Origin: an uncultured Siphonobacter sp.
Lineage (GTDB): Bacteria; Bacteroidota; Bacteroidia; Cytophagales; Spirosomataceae
DNA: 64,000 nucleotides
Reading direction: 5' to 3'
NCBI GenBank assembly: GCA_913775095.1
Contig: CAJYIW010000002.1
Location: 558,001 to 622,000, forward strand
The position numbers and the translations under genes were made by a program. How positions within the stretch are numbered: position 1 is the stretch's first letter; each line of letters opens with the position of its first letter. Below the pieces are notes generated by a model. That model worked only from the letters and a program-made list of their open reading frames with translations. It ran no database searches and was not told where the DNA came from. Of this stretch, positions 16,652 through 26,142 are shown in pieces.

Positions 16652-17128
16652 TTATTCTACAATGAATTTACCCTGCATGATGCCGTAGTGGCCGGGGAAG
16701 CTACAGATGTACGTATAGGTTCCTTTTTTAGGAGCCGTAAACTCGATGGTATCGCTTTCGCCACCGCCAATTAACTTCGTATGAGCTACAATGCTGGCCG
16801 CTTCTGATTTGGGAATATATTCCGTGCTCGAAGCCATGTTTGCTTTCGAAGCAAACGCCTGTAAATCAGTGCCGGGTTTCAGCAATACGAAATTGTGACC
16901 CATCGCATTTTTGGCAAATTTACCCGTATGTTTCAGCGTCAGCTTAACCTTCTGACCCGCTTTCACTTTAAATTCTTTTTTATCAAACTGCATGGCATCG
17001 TTCGCATTCAGAACTAATGCTTTTGCTGGTTTACCAGCCTGTGCAGAAGCGTCTGTTGCTGGTAAAAACGCTGACATACTACCCAAAGCAAGAGCCGCTG
17101 CAAACAGCCGGAAACGTTTCGTATTCAT
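16652..17128 (-). CDS. Azurin-type blue copper protein
   Basis: 158 residues, secreted: the signal ends near ASA-Q (29/30). The cupredoxin domain carries the four copper ligands: H78 in GHNF, C142 and H147 in CSFPGHYGIM, and M151. The N-terminal NANDAMQFD segment is typical of azurins. It carries single electrons in the periplasm between respiratory or detoxifying enzymes. It is a single gene; its partner is not evident here, though several cytochromes and a second cupredoxin lie in the window. Confidence 0.93.
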   Translation of the reverse strand: MNTKRFRLFAAALALGSMSAFLPATDASAQAGKPAKALVLNANDAMQFDKKEFKVKAGQKVKLTLKHTGKFAKNAMGHNFVLLKPGTDLQAFASKANMASSTEYIPKSEAASIVAHTKLIGGGESDTIEFTAPKKGTYTYICSFPGHYGIMQGKFIVE

Positions 17129-17276
17129 AGATTAATTTTTATTTAGTTTAAATTAATAGCAAATTAAATCAAAACTCCTTGTACCTATAACATCGGTTGT
17201 TCGTTTTTTATTCCCTACCATAGGCATTGTTAACACTTATTAATAAAAGTAAGTCAGGATATGGTGCATACTCCTG

Positions 17277-17312
17277 TTTGAATTATTACTACCAAAACAA
17301 TGACTAGTTTTG
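17277..17312 (+). promoter_or_regulatory. Promoter-like element of pgeF
   Basis: TTTG (17277-17280), 24-base spacer (slightly long), then TAGTTTTG (17305-17312), a perfect TAnnTTTG. It lies 24 bases before the ATG at 17337. Confidence 0.4.
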
Positions 17313-17336
17313 ACTTCGCTAATTACGTCTGAATGC

Positions 17337-18089
17337 ATGAGTAACAAATCTCTTTTCTATATTCCTCCCATTTTTCAGCAGTTTCCGGAATTAATCGCTG
17401 CTCAAAGTAAGCGTCACGGTGGCGTGAGTCAGCCGCCTTATGCCAGTCTGAATCTGGGCGGCTCCACGGAGGATGACCCTGACGCCGTTCTGGAAAATAA
17501 ACGTCTGTTTTACAATAGCCTGGGAATTGCCGAAAACCAGGTCGCTTCCTCGCATCAGGTACACGGTACTGAACTATTCATAACGAACAAACCCGGACGC
17601 GAACAGGGGCACGATGCCATCATCACCAGTCAGGCCGGAGTGATGGCCTTGGTAACCATTGCCGATTGTACGCCCATTCTGGTCTACGACGCGAAGAATA
17701 AGGTGGTAGCCGCCATTCACGCGGGCTGGCGGGGCACGGTGGCCGGGATTGTTTCGAAGACGCTAAAGAAGATGCAGGAAGTGTATGGCACTCAGCCCGA
17801 ACATTGTTATGGCTGGGTCGGCACCTGCATTGACGAATGTTCCTTTGAAGTAGGAACTGATGTGTCTGATCACTTCGCTGAGCAATTCAAACGCTGGGAC
17901 GAGAACAAACAGAAATTCTTCGTGGATTTAAAGGCTGCCAATGCGGAACAGTTGCGAAGTTTTGGCATTCCTGAGTCGCAGATAGAAATCTCCCCTTACT
18001 CAACGGTTCTTCACAACGAAGATTACTTTTCACACCGTCTCGAAAAAGGAACAACCGGACGCATGGTTGCCGTGATTGGCCGAAAATAA
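17337..18089 (+). CDS. pgeF: Peptidoglycan editing factor PgeF (YfiH, laccase-domain family)
   Basis: 250 residues from the ATG at 17337 (an upstream in-frame TTG at 17310 overlaps the promoter-like box). Metal-site residues of the family are visible: H76 in HQVHG, C111 in ADCTPI and H128 in HAGWRGTVAG. PgeF homologues remove wrongly incorporated amino acids from peptidoglycan precursors; older annotations call them polyphenol oxidase or laccase. It is cytoplasmic, with no signal peptide, and is a single gene ending in a hairpin. Confidence 0.9.
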   Translation: MSNKSLFYIPPIFQQFPELIAAQSKRHGGVSQPPYASLNLGGSTEDDPDAVLENKRLFYNSLGIAENQVASSHQVHGTELFITNKPGREQGHDAIITSQAGVMALVTIADCTPILVYDAKNKVVAAIHAGWRGTVAGIVSKTLKKMQEVYGTQPEHCYGWVGTCIDECSFEVGTDVSDHFAEQFKRWDENKQKFFVDLKAANAEQLRSFGIPESQIEISPYSTVLHNEDYFSHRLEKGTTGRMVAVIGRK

Positions 18090-18124
18090 AAAGAGGAAGA
18101 CATACGCGTTGCCTCCCTCTTTTT
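18087..18124 (+). terminator. Terminator of pgeF
   Basis: AAAAAGAGG ... CCTCTTTTT stem of about 9 bp with a T run, just after the stop codon. It also faces the esterase gene on the other strand. Confidence 0.65.
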
Positions 18125-18142
18125 CTAATGAAGTACCCTTGT

Positions 18143-19276
18143 TTATCGACTAAAAGCACTTCTTAATCTGGAAGCCGCGTATTCCTGAGCGTCCTGAGCG
18201 TTGGGTTCGATGGCGTACGTTCCGAAGAACTCGTGCGTTACACCCTGATACAGCCGGTATTCCGTACTGACACCAACCGATGAAAGCTTGTCCGCGAGTT
18301 GCTTGCCTTCCGTCTGCAGGGGGTCAATTTCGGCCCCAATGATCGTGGTGGAAGGCAAACCGTTTAACGTGGCTACGTCAACGAGTGAAATATACTTGCT
18401 GTCCCCGTCGGCCATCGTGCGGAAATAGTTACTTACAAACCATTCCACCAGAGGCTTGCTCAGAGGCCTAGCATTCGCATAGGTAGTATAGGAAGCGGTG
18501 GTTAAATCATTATTGGCAACTGGATACACTATAAGTTGATGAATCGGCATTGGGAAATTATTATCACGGGCCATGATACTGACGTTAACGGCCATGTTAC
18601 CGCCCGCACTTTCACCCGCAACGGCTACTTTGGTGGAATCTCCATTCAGAGAGACCGCGTTTCTTCTTACCCATTTATACGCTTCGTAACTATCCATATG
18701 AGCGGTAGGAAACTTGTTTTCCGGGGCTTTCCGGTAGTCAACTGAAACCACGATAGCTCCTGCATTTCGGGCCAGGGCACGGGCGGAAGCCTCATACACT
18801 TCCGGATTGGCAATTACCCAGCCCCCGCCATGGTAATACACGATCACGGGCAGGGTACCTGTAGCTCCCTGCGGACGGTACACCACGGCCCGGATGTTGG
18901 TTCCGCCTGATCCGGGGATCATCCGCTGACTGGTATCCACCTGCATATCCGGAGCTGTGATGTTGTTTTTACTCAGCAGCGAGTTAACCGCGTCTTTGAT
19001 CGATGGTTTGGTTCGAGCCTGTTGTGGACTAAGCGTATTTAACGGCGTGGAGTCCAGACGAGCCATTTCCTCGATGAGGGCCTGCATTTGCGGCTTAATC
19101 GTAGGGCCCCAGGCAGGAGCAGGACCCGAAGGCTGGATATTCTGACCGGGATCTACGTTGTCAGTATCGTTATTACAGGATGTCAATGATAAAAGACCCA
19201 GCATGGCCAGCAGGCACCCACCCTTGATAAAAAGGCGGTTTCTTTTGGCTAAATAAGTATTCAGAGTTGTTTTCAT
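18143..19276 (-). CDS. Lipoprotein alpha/beta-hydrolase, HSL-type (family IV) esterase
   Basis: 377 residues. A lipobox LTSC near residue 34 is followed by an acidic stretch NNDTDN that may direct surface export. The hydrolase domain has the oxyanion motif HGGGW (IVYYHGGGWVIA), the nucleophile in GESAGG, the catalytic Asp in GAEIDPLQTEG and the catalytic His in GVTHEFFG. The HGGG motif places it with hormone-sensitive-lipase-type esterases that cut short acyl or acetyl esters. It lies near glycosidase genes, so glycan deacetylation is possible but unproven. Confidence 0.88.
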   Translation of the reverse strand: MKTTLNTYLAKRNRLFIKGGCLLAMLGLLSLTSCNNDTDNVDPGQNIQPSGPAPAWGPTIKPQMQALIEEMARLDSTPLNTLSPQQARTKPSIKDAVNSLLSKNNITAPDMQVDTSQRMIPGSGGTNIRAVVYRPQGATGTLPVIVYYHGGGWVIANPEVYEASARALARNAGAIVVSVDYRKAPENKFPTAHMDSYEAYKWVRRNAVSLNGDSTKVAVAGESAGGNMAVNVSIMARDNNFPMPIHQLIVYPVANNDLTTASYTTYANARPLSKPLVEWFVSNYFRTMADGDSKYISLVDVATLNGLPSTTIIGAEIDPLQTEGKQLADKLSSVGVSTEYRLYQGVTHEFFGTYAIEPNAQDAQEYAASRLRSAFSR

Positions 19277-19764
19277 GCAAAGTTGGATTTGCTAACTAAC
19301 GGCTACGGCTATAGCCCACTCTGTGAAATTTACATACCATACTGCCAGGTCTATACCTTTATGGCTAGTTAACAACTGACCAGCCGTGCATAAAATCGTT
19401 CATACTGACTCATGCTTTCTTCTGCCGGAAAATGAGCTATTGTTGAAAAAGGAAATCGATAAAAAGCTTATGGATAAGCACTTATGCCTGATAATCAGAA
19501 AGTAAACACAGTCGGAATAGTAAATGAGACCGGTTTCTATCAAGGTCTCTACTTTAATAAATACTTGAAAATCAAAGGAAATATACCTGCTCAGAGCCAA
19601 AAGAAATACGGAAAAAGGATATACGTCATTCAGGATTATTCGCAACTGAATGAGAAAACAATACCTCAAACTATTGATTCTGACAAGGGTTGATCTGAAA
19701 CGCCGCATCCCGAAAGGAAATACCTTCGGGATGCGGCGGCAAGTAATGAAAGGGAGATAAAAAG
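19277..19764. other. A/T-rich gap with one doubtful small frame
   Basis: The gap is clearly poorer in G+C than its neighbours. A plus-strand frame 19484-19693 would encode 69 residues (MPDNQKVNTVGIVNETGFYQ...), with no family I recognise and no clear promoter. An overlapping minus-strand frame is no better. The unusual base composition could mark foreign DNA. The gap ends in the hairpin at 19701-19738. Confidence 0.35.
19701..19738 (-). terminator. Terminator-like hairpin after the GH2 gene
   Basis: Perfect 14-bp stem CGCCGCATCCCGAA / TTCGGGATGCGGCG (19701-19714 with 19725-19738) with a 10-base loop. It lies just beyond the GH2 stop; the T run on the minus strand is weak. Confidence 0.7.
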
Positions 19765-22389
19765 TTATTGACCAATCGGGATGAAACGCTCTTCGGCATT
19801 CCAGCCTTCCAGCGAGACCAGCGGGCGGTCACCGGATTGAGGCGTATACTCGAGCGTGATCGTTTTGCGTTCACCCGGTAGTACCGAAAGGTAATTATCG
19901 CTGTAAAAGACGGGTAACAGGCGTTGCTTCGTTTGGGCATTCACCAGCGAAATGCGATTGAAAAACGCTACCGGATTTTTGGCATCATTGGTTAAGGTTA
20001 CTTCAATTTTTCCTTGGCCTATTTGCCGGGCTGTCGCCTGAATGGTTGCTTTTTTCAACGCCTGAAGGCCGGTGTAGTTTCCTTTCTCATTAGGTAACCA
20101 GTACAGGTTGTCGCTTACGGTCTCTTTTTTCAGATTCAGCAGGCGGAGGGAAAGAAAGACGCCATTTTCTCTGGCCGCTTTTTCCAGAGCCTTCGCAACG
20201 GAGAGGTAAGGGCGTGCGGTACTGGGGCCAATTTCCGAGAATACCTGGGTAAGGAGCGTTTCTTTTCCCTGCATGTCATAGAGTTTGACTACCATCATCA
20301 GGTCGCGTTGCGTCTGGAAGGTGTTGTTAACCATCATTACCATGCTGTCCACGGGGTTATACATGATGTGCAGGGGTTCGCCACCGCTGTGTAAGCCATA
20401 TAGACAGGCATTCGGATCCAGGTAATAATCGTACATCTGACCGCGTAGGGCCGTCCAGGGATTCTGCGTTTTCCAGATGATGGTGCCCGTGTACCACTCC
20501 CACATGTGCGAGGAAAACCCTTCCATCAAGGCCCGGTACTGATCATAATTGACGAGCTGAGCTTTCAACCCGAAATCGCGGGCATCCCGGGCTTTCCCAT
20601 AAGGATCGATATACTGGTCATAGCCAATGTACTTGTGGTAATGCCAGACGGAATCCACGTTTGATTTGCCATTACTGAATTGAGGAGCTACCAGATTTTC
20701 TTGAGGAATAAAGCGTTCGAGCGACTGAATATCGCCTACCCCCACGGAACCTACTTCGGAGTTGAAAGGCCAGGTTTTAAAGGACCAGAATTTGGAAATG
20801 GGCTGAATGCCATAGGGTCCGTCACCGTTACCGCCCAGCGAATTGAAAGACATCTCATCCGAGTTCGAGTAATCAATGAACCAGCGGGTGCCGTCCAGAG
20901 CGGGTAACAGAGAATCCCGGAGGGGTAACATGAGGTCCGAGGGGAGTGTGATTTCGTTACCTCCGCACCAGATCGCCAGCGAAGGGTAATTCCGAATCAT
21001 CTTGATCTGATCGGCGGCCGATTCCAGGAATAGGGAATGATCATCGGGATACTTCCGGCGAGTCCACTGATCGTCCAGTTTCGCCGGGTCTACCCAGCGA
21101 CCATTACAGTCGCCCGAACCCCAGAAATCCTGCATGACCAGTAATCCATATCGATCACAGGCTTCGTAGAATTCGGGGCGTTCGGTAATGGCTCCGCCCC
21201 AGATGCGAATCAGGTTGAGGTGCATGTCGCGGTGAAAGCGAATTTCGGCATCGTACCGTTCCCGTGAAAAACGAAGCATGGCATCCGAAATAATCCAGTT
21301 GCCGCCCTTAATGAAGACTTTCTGTCCGTTCACGGCCACCTGTTTGCTGCGGGTCGTGGCGTTCCATTCGGTCTGAATTTCCCGAACGCCAACGTTGATT
21401 TTTTCCTCGTCGGAAACTTTTGTTCCTGTGACCAACTGAATTGTTACCGGATATAAATGCTGCGACCCGTACCCATACGGCCACCAGAGTTTAGGATTAT
21501 TCAGGGTGTAGTCAGGTAAGGCAATCGTGACGGTAGACTTAGCGGGAATGCTTACCTTCCGGGAGATTTTAGTACCGTCGATCGTGTATTGAACGGTTCC
21601 TTCCACACGGCTGGAGGTAGGGTTTTCCAGCTCCGTAGTTACCTGAATTGTGGCTGGTTTCTGAGGGCCTTCGGACAAGCGTTTGCCCGGAACGAGCGTA
21701 ACCACATGCGGATTTTTCAGGCGGACCGCTCCGGTTTTTTCAATCAGTACCTTATCCCAGATCCCCGTATTACGATCTCGGATGGGTTGAATCCAGTCCC
21801 AGCCCGCTACGTACTGATGCGAAACGTTTTTAGCAATGGTACCGTCACCTCCCTGTCCGCCGTTAGGATTGCCGACCGGATCGGGAGGATAAACGATGAC
21901 TGCTAAACGGTTCATTCCTCCTTTTTTGAGGTAAGAAGTAATGTTAAAGCTCTTTCGCAGGAACATGCCCGTGTGAGGCCGGTCGGTTAGTTTTTTCCCG
22001 TTCAGGAACACTTCGCAGCTGTAATTAATACCCCGAAACTGAAGCCAGACCTGCTCGCCCGCCTGAGCTTCCTCTTTGAAATCCTTTACGAACCAGTACG
22101 TGTAATAATCCCGTCCCGTGTGGTAAATATCCGGAATTTGCCGGTTATTCATCCCGTAAAAAGGATCCGGAATCTGCCCGTTATCAAGCATAGTCGTCAG
22201 GACGGTGCCGGGTACTGTGGCGGATTGCCAGTCGGTGAGACGGAACGTCGGGGTAGAGATTTCTGCCCCGGTTACGCTGATTTTCGAAAGCGGAGCACAT
22301 TTCCAGCCCGAATTCAGTTCGTACGGCTGCTGAGCAAAACCCAGTGCCGACGTAAGCAGGGCCGCCAGAGCCAAGATGGTCTTTTTCAT
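19765..22389 (-). CDS. GH2 glycosidase, beta-mannosidase / endo-beta-mannosidase-like
   Basis: 874-residue secreted glycoside hydrolase (signal ends GFAQ). Domains in order: a jelly-roll sugar-binding domain (about 25-200), an immunoglobulin-like domain (about 220-325), a TIM barrel from about 345, and C-terminal beta domains. The acid/base is in WCGGNE (about E478) and the nucleophile in FNSEVGS (about E545). The barrel start GGNWIISDAMLRFSRERYD and IRIWGGAITERPEFYEACD resemble plant mannosylglycoprotein endo-beta-mannosidases and exo-beta-glucosaminidase-type GH2 enzymes. Its neighbour is a GH92 alpha-mannosidase, which favours a mannoside substrate. Probably periplasmic. Confidence 0.82.
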   Translation of the reverse strand: MKKTILALAALLTSALGFAQQPYELNSGWKCAPLSKISVTGAEISTPTFRLTDWQSATVPGTVLTTMLDNGQIPDPFYGMNNRQIPDIYHTGRDYYTYWFVKDFKEEAQAGEQVWLQFRGINYSCEVFLNGKKLTDRPHTGMFLRKSFNITSYLKKGGMNRLAVIVYPPDPVGNPNGGQGGDGTIAKNVSHQYVAGWDWIQPIRDRNTGIWDKVLIEKTGAVRLKNPHVVTLVPGKRLSEGPQKPATIQVTTELENPTSSRVEGTVQYTIDGTKISRKVSIPAKSTVTIALPDYTLNNPKLWWPYGYGSQHLYPVTIQLVTGTKVSDEEKINVGVREIQTEWNATTRSKQVAVNGQKVFIKGGNWIISDAMLRFSRERYDAEIRFHRDMHLNLIRIWGGAITERPEFYEACDRYGLLVMQDFWGSGDCNGRWVDPAKLDDQWTRRKYPDDHSLFLESAADQIKMIRNYPSLAIWCGGNEITLPSDLMLPLRDSLLPALDGTRWFIDYSNSDEMSFNSLGGNGDGPYGIQPISKFWSFKTWPFNSEVGSVGVGDIQSLERFIPQENLVAPQFSNGKSNVDSVWHYHKYIGYDQYIDPYGKARDARDFGLKAQLVNYDQYRALMEGFSSHMWEWYTGTIIWKTQNPWTALRGQMYDYYLDPNACLYGLHSGGEPLHIMYNPVDSMVMMVNNTFQTQRDLMMVVKLYDMQGKETLLTQVFSEIGPSTARPYLSVAKALEKAARENGVFLSLRLLNLKKETVSDNLYWLPNEKGNYTGLQALKKATIQATARQIGQGKIEVTLTNDAKNPVAFFNRISLVNAQTKQRLLPVFYSDNYLSVLPGERKTITLEYTPQSGDRPLVSLEGWNAEERFIPIGQ

Positions 22390-22427
22390 AGGGGTAAGGG
22401 AAGCGTTGGTGAGGCAGGGATATAAAG

Positions 22428-22480
22428 AAGCCCTCCGGGGTTCATGGAAAGATTACTTTCGATTACTGATCGGAGGGCTT
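22428..22480. other. Hairpin between GH92 and GH2 genes
   Basis: AAGCCCTCCG / CGGAGGGCTT, a perfect 10-bp stem (22428-22437 with 22471-22480) with a 33-base loop, in the short gap between two co-directional genes. It could attenuate transcription or protect one part of the transcript. Confidence 0.45.
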
Positions 22481-22504
22481 ACGACTCGGGAACGACTCGA
22501 TTTA

Positions 22505-24796
22505 TTACTCGTTCAGCGAACGTGGACGGTCGGCGGGATTTACACCAAACGTTTTGCTGGGCTCTTTACCCATCTGAATCTCCAGTTCGCCGCCGTTCAT
22601 CAGGTCTTTGTGTAACAGATAAGACCGGGTATAAGGCTGGCCATTCAGCTTAATGCTCTGAATGTATTGGTTTGAGGGACCGTTGTTCACCGTTTTCAGG
22701 TGGAAGGTTTTACCGTTACCCAGTTTCAGGTTCACCTCGTCAAATACAGGACTACCAAATACGTACGCTCCGTTGGCGGGATTAACGGGGTAGAAGCCCA
22801 TGGAAGACAGAATGTACCAGGCCGACATTTGTCCGACGTCTTCATTGCCAATGATACCATCAGGTTTGGTGGTGTACATGTGGTCGAGAATGTACCGAAC
22901 TTTTTCCGCCGTTTTCCAGGGTTGACCTACGTACGGATACAGATACGTGATGTGGTGACTAGGCTCGTTACCATGAGCATACTGACCAATCAGACCCGAA
23001 ATGTCGTTGGAAGCTTCGGCTCCCATATCACCTTTGATGATGAAAAGCGAATCCAGTTTTTGCGTGAATCCTTTTTCTCCACCCAGTAACCCGATCAATC
23101 CTTCTACATCCTGGGGAACCAGCCAGGTGTATTGCCAGGCGTTACCTTCCGCAAAATCATCTTTTTCGTGACGCGAAACGAAGGGATTGAAGGGTGTCCG
23201 CCATTCCGTATCAGATACTCGGCCCCGCATGAAACGCGTGCTGGCGTCGAAGTTATTGCGGTAGTTTTTCGCCCGTTTGCTGAAGTATTCATAATCCTTC
23301 ATTTTACCCAGCTTTTTCGCTACCTGAGCTACGGCCCAGTCGTCGATGCTGTATTCCATGTTTTTGGCGACACTTTCCGTTTGCGTATCGGCTGGAATGT
23401 ACCCTTTAGCTTTGATGTAATTCAGACCGCGTTCGTCCAGCGTAGCTGATTTTTTCATGGCCTCAAAAGCCAGATTTACGTCAAACCCATTGAATCCTTT
23501 CAGAATCGCATCCGAGATGATGGGTAAGGCACTGTTACCGGGCATGGTGTTGGTTTCGCTTCCTACCAAATGCCAGATGGGTAACTTACCCTGTTGCTGA
23601 TAAATGTGCAGCATGGTATTGACAATGTCATTCACCCGCTGGCCCTGCGTGATCGTCAGAAGCGGATTCGCCGCCCGATAGGTATCCCAGAGGGAGAAAG
23701 TCGTCAGGTTCTTGAACTTCGCGTTCGTGTATACTTTCTGATCCGCTCCGCGGTAATCGCCATTATGATCGTTGAACGTGGACGGAGCAATCATGGTGTG
23801 ATACAGAGCCGTGTAGAAAACCTTCAGACGATCCTGATCTTTGGTTTGCACCTGAATCTTGCTTAGTTCTTTATTCCAGGCTTCATCGGCGTTTTTCGCT
23901 ACCTGATCAAAATTCCAGCCCGGTACTTCGGCCTGGATGTTGGCTAAGGCGTTGGCTTCGCTGACGGGAGAAATGCCCACTTTTACCAGCATCTGATCGC
24001 CCTGTTTCGTAGCGAAACTCAACACCCCTTTTACCTGATTTCCTTTGGCCGATTTGCCGGAAATGGCAGTAGTGGCATTGTATAAGTCAAGTTTTTCAAT
24101 GGGTTTCGAAAAAACGATGGCGAAGAACAACCGCTGATCTTTTGCCCAGCCCGTCGAGTACCGATAGCCCGTCAGCGTCGTTGCATCTTTTTGCTCCAGA
24201 TAGGTGTCCGTGGCCCGGTCCCAGCCAATGCCTTCTTTCAGATCAATCAGAATGTGTGATTCATCCGATTTCGGGAAGGTATAGCGGTGCATACCGACCC
24301 GCTCGGAAGCGGTTAACTCGACACCAATATCATAACGCTGTAATTTGACGGCATAATACCCCGGATAGACCACTTCGTCATCGTGCGAGAAACGTGACAT
24401 ATATCCACTCGGGGAGTTACCCGCCACGCTACGCTCCAGCCGAACTTTTCCCGTCGTGGGAATCATCAGCACGTCACCTAAATCTCCAATACCCGTTCCG
24501 CTGAGGTGGGTATGTGAAAAACCGGCAATCAGCGAGTCCGATACGTGATACCCCGAGCACCAGTCCCAGCCGTCGCCCAGCTTACCGGGGTTGGCCTGCG
24601 TGGGGCCAATCTGGACGGCTCCAAAAGGAACGTTCGCTCCTAAAAAGACGTGACCGTGAAAACCCGTTCCAATGCGGGGATCCACGTACTGGGTGAAATG
24701 CCCCGGCTTCGCTTTAGAAGAAGACGAATGGGGTTTGCTGTGCTTACCGCAAGCCGCAGCCAGCAGGGACAAAGCCAGAATACTTACTTTTTTCAT
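22505..24796 (-). CDS. GH92 family alpha-mannosidase, lipoprotein
   Basis: 763 residues. Lipobox LAAAC (C16) anchors it to an envelope membrane. It has the GH92 hallmarks: the N-terminal YVDPRIGTGFHGH segment, SHTHLSGTGIGDLGD, EGNAWQYTW in the (alpha/alpha)6 barrel and GNEDVGQMSAWYILSSMGFYP near residue 660. GH92 enzymes are calcium-dependent, inverting exo-alpha-mannosidases that trim high-mannose N-glycans or yeast mannan. It lies 115 bp upstream of the GH2 gene on the same strand, so the two probably act on one substrate. Linkage specificity cannot be read safely. Confidence 0.93.
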   Translation of the reverse strand: MKKVSILALSLLAAACGKHSKPHSSSSKAKPGHFTQYVDPRIGTGFHGHVFLGANVPFGAVQIGPTQANPGKLGDGWDWCSGYHVSDSLIAGFSHTHLSGTGIGDLGDVLMIPTTGKVRLERSVAGNSPSGYMSRFSHDDEVVYPGYYAVKLQRYDIGVELTASERVGMHRYTFPKSDESHILIDLKEGIGWDRATDTYLEQKDATTLTGYRYSTGWAKDQRLFFAIVFSKPIEKLDLYNATTAISGKSAKGNQVKGVLSFATKQGDQMLVKVGISPVSEANALANIQAEVPGWNFDQVAKNADEAWNKELSKIQVQTKDQDRLKVFYTALYHTMIAPSTFNDHNGDYRGADQKVYTNAKFKNLTTFSLWDTYRAANPLLTITQGQRVNDIVNTMLHIYQQQGKLPIWHLVGSETNTMPGNSALPIISDAILKGFNGFDVNLAFEAMKKSATLDERGLNYIKAKGYIPADTQTESVAKNMEYSIDDWAVAQVAKKLGKMKDYEYFSKRAKNYRNNFDASTRFMRGRVSDTEWRTPFNPFVSRHEKDDFAEGNAWQYTWLVPQDVEGLIGLLGGEKGFTQKLDSLFIIKGDMGAEASNDISGLIGQYAHGNEPSHHITYLYPYVGQPWKTAEKVRYILDHMYTTKPDGIIGNEDVGQMSAWYILSSMGFYPVNPANGAYVFGSPVFDEVNLKLGNGKTFHLKTVNNGPSNQYIQSIKLNGQPYTRSYLLHKDLMNGGELEIQMGKEPSKTFGVNPADRPRSLNE

Positions 24797-25100
24797 ACCA
24801 TCAGAATAGACCAGACCCGCAAGAGCCTGGGCAGAAATGCATCAATAGGGTTTATAACCCTGAGGAAATAAATTAAAGGAGCTGAAGTTAAGGAGCTTAT
24901 GAAATGAATCCTTATTTTTTAAAATATTTTACAAATATGGGAAATGGATTGGCTTGCAAAAGAAATGGCCTTAAATTCTGAGAAGTCTGCAACTAGTTGG
25001 TAAAAAAGTGATGAAATAAACGAAGGACAGATAATGGACAGAGGTTCGACGAAAATATGCCAAATAAAATTCGGTAGATAAAACGGCAGTATTCTTCTTT
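24797..25100. other. Non-coding A/T-rich gap carrying the GH92 upstream region
   Basis: No gene seen. It contains the promoter-like element at 24932-24960 on the minus strand. The part next to the LpxR-like gene (25000-25100) would hold that gene's 3' end, but I see no clear hairpin there. Confidence 0.5.
24932..24960 (-). promoter_or_regulatory. Promoter-like element of the GH92-GH2 genes
   Basis: Minus strand: TTTG (24960-24957), 17-base spacer, CATATTTG (24939-24932; one mismatch to TAnnTTTG). It lies about 135 bases before the GH92 start codon. Confidence 0.45.
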
Positions 25101-26066
25101 CTAATTGAATCGATACGCGATAGAAAAGCCTCCGTACTGTTCTGCTTTTTTTTGCATCAGACGGGCTTCACGTTGGGTGTAGGCGAACGTGGAAGAGAGG
25201 GTGAACCGATGAAATGCGGCAGTTACGCCCAGTTGATGTAAGTAAAGAAAGCGGGTAATATCGCCGGTAGCGGGGCCTTTATCCGAAAGGAAGATCCCTC
25301 CCTGAATGGTAGAATTGTACCACTGGTATCGGAGCTGCGGATGGAAGAAAAAGAAAATTTCCGGCTTCTGATGACTGGAATTTCGACGGATTCGGGCCTG
25401 AAACAAAGCTGACTCGGAAGCCTTCTGAAACAGTCCTATCTGAAAAAGTAAACCTGCTGAGGCCCTGGTGAAGGGCGTACCCAGCTCGGCCCGGGCTGAA
25501 GCAAAGACGTCCAGCCAGCGTTGCTGTCTTTGGGGGAGTAGCCCGTGCATGTATTCTCCGCGAAGATTAAAGGAAAACTCACTATTCAACTGATTCACCC
25601 AGCCTTCAGGAGGAATGAAGTTGAATGTACGATGAATAAGCGTCTGCATTTGTCGGGCGTAGGAATTCTTTCCGGTAAAGCCCAGGGAAGCCGAGACGTT
25701 GAGGACCTGATTGTTCCGGTAAAAGAAAGAAAAGCCTTTGCTGGCGTAAAGGTAACCCGTGTAAGGGCGATCAATCTGCTGGCGAGTGACCAGAAAAACA
25801 TTTTCCGGATTATAGATCAGTTGCCCGATTTCATAGGTAGAGGTAATTTTCGTGAGACGGCTGGTACTGTCAAGTCGGCTATTCAGTCGGGTTGGCAGGT
25901 AGTGAAAGCTGGCAAAAATACCATTGGTGTAATACCCGTCGTGCATATTCCAGAGGTAAGCATCGTTTTCAGAAGTGATTTTCAGTTCATGACTCTGAGC
26001 GATGATCAAGCGGGGGAGCAGCAGGCCAAACCAAAGCAAAAAAGTCCGGAAAAAGACGGAGAACAT
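25101..26066 (-). CDS. LpxR-like lipid A 3'-O-deacylase
   Basis: 321-residue outer-membrane barrel enzyme of the LpxR (DUF2219) family, which removes the 3'-acyloxyacyl group of lipid A at the outer surface. After a signal (…LIIAQ), the N-terminal strand has END (N34, D35), matching the catalytic Asn-Asp pair of LpxR, then HDGYYTNGI and DRPYTGYLY, both typical of the family; a histidine in TLIHRTF fits the active site. It ends in an aromatic residue pattern (GGFSIAYRFN). A heptanucleotide repeat array lies about 110 bases upstream of its start. Confidence 0.82.
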   Translation of the reverse strand: MFSVFFRTFLLWFGLLLPRLIIAQSHELKITSENDAYLWNMHDGYYTNGIFASFHYLPTRLNSRLDSTSRLTKITSTYEIGQLIYNPENVFLVTRQQIDRPYTGYLYASKGFSFFYRNNQVLNVSASLGFTGKNSYARQMQTLIHRTFNFIPPEGWVNQLNSEFSFNLRGEYMHGLLPQRQQRWLDVFASARAELGTPFTRASAGLLFQIGLFQKASESALFQARIRRNSSHQKPEIFFFFHPQLRYQWYNSTIQGGIFLSDKGPATGDITRFLYLHQLGVTAAFHRFTLSSTFAYTQREARLMQKKAEQYGGFSIAYRFN

Positions 26067-26142
26067 AGACAGCGGTCCCAGAGGTATCAGGTTATTACAG
26101 AAGCTAAGCTAATAAACTGTAAATGAAGGGAGATGTTTTGGG

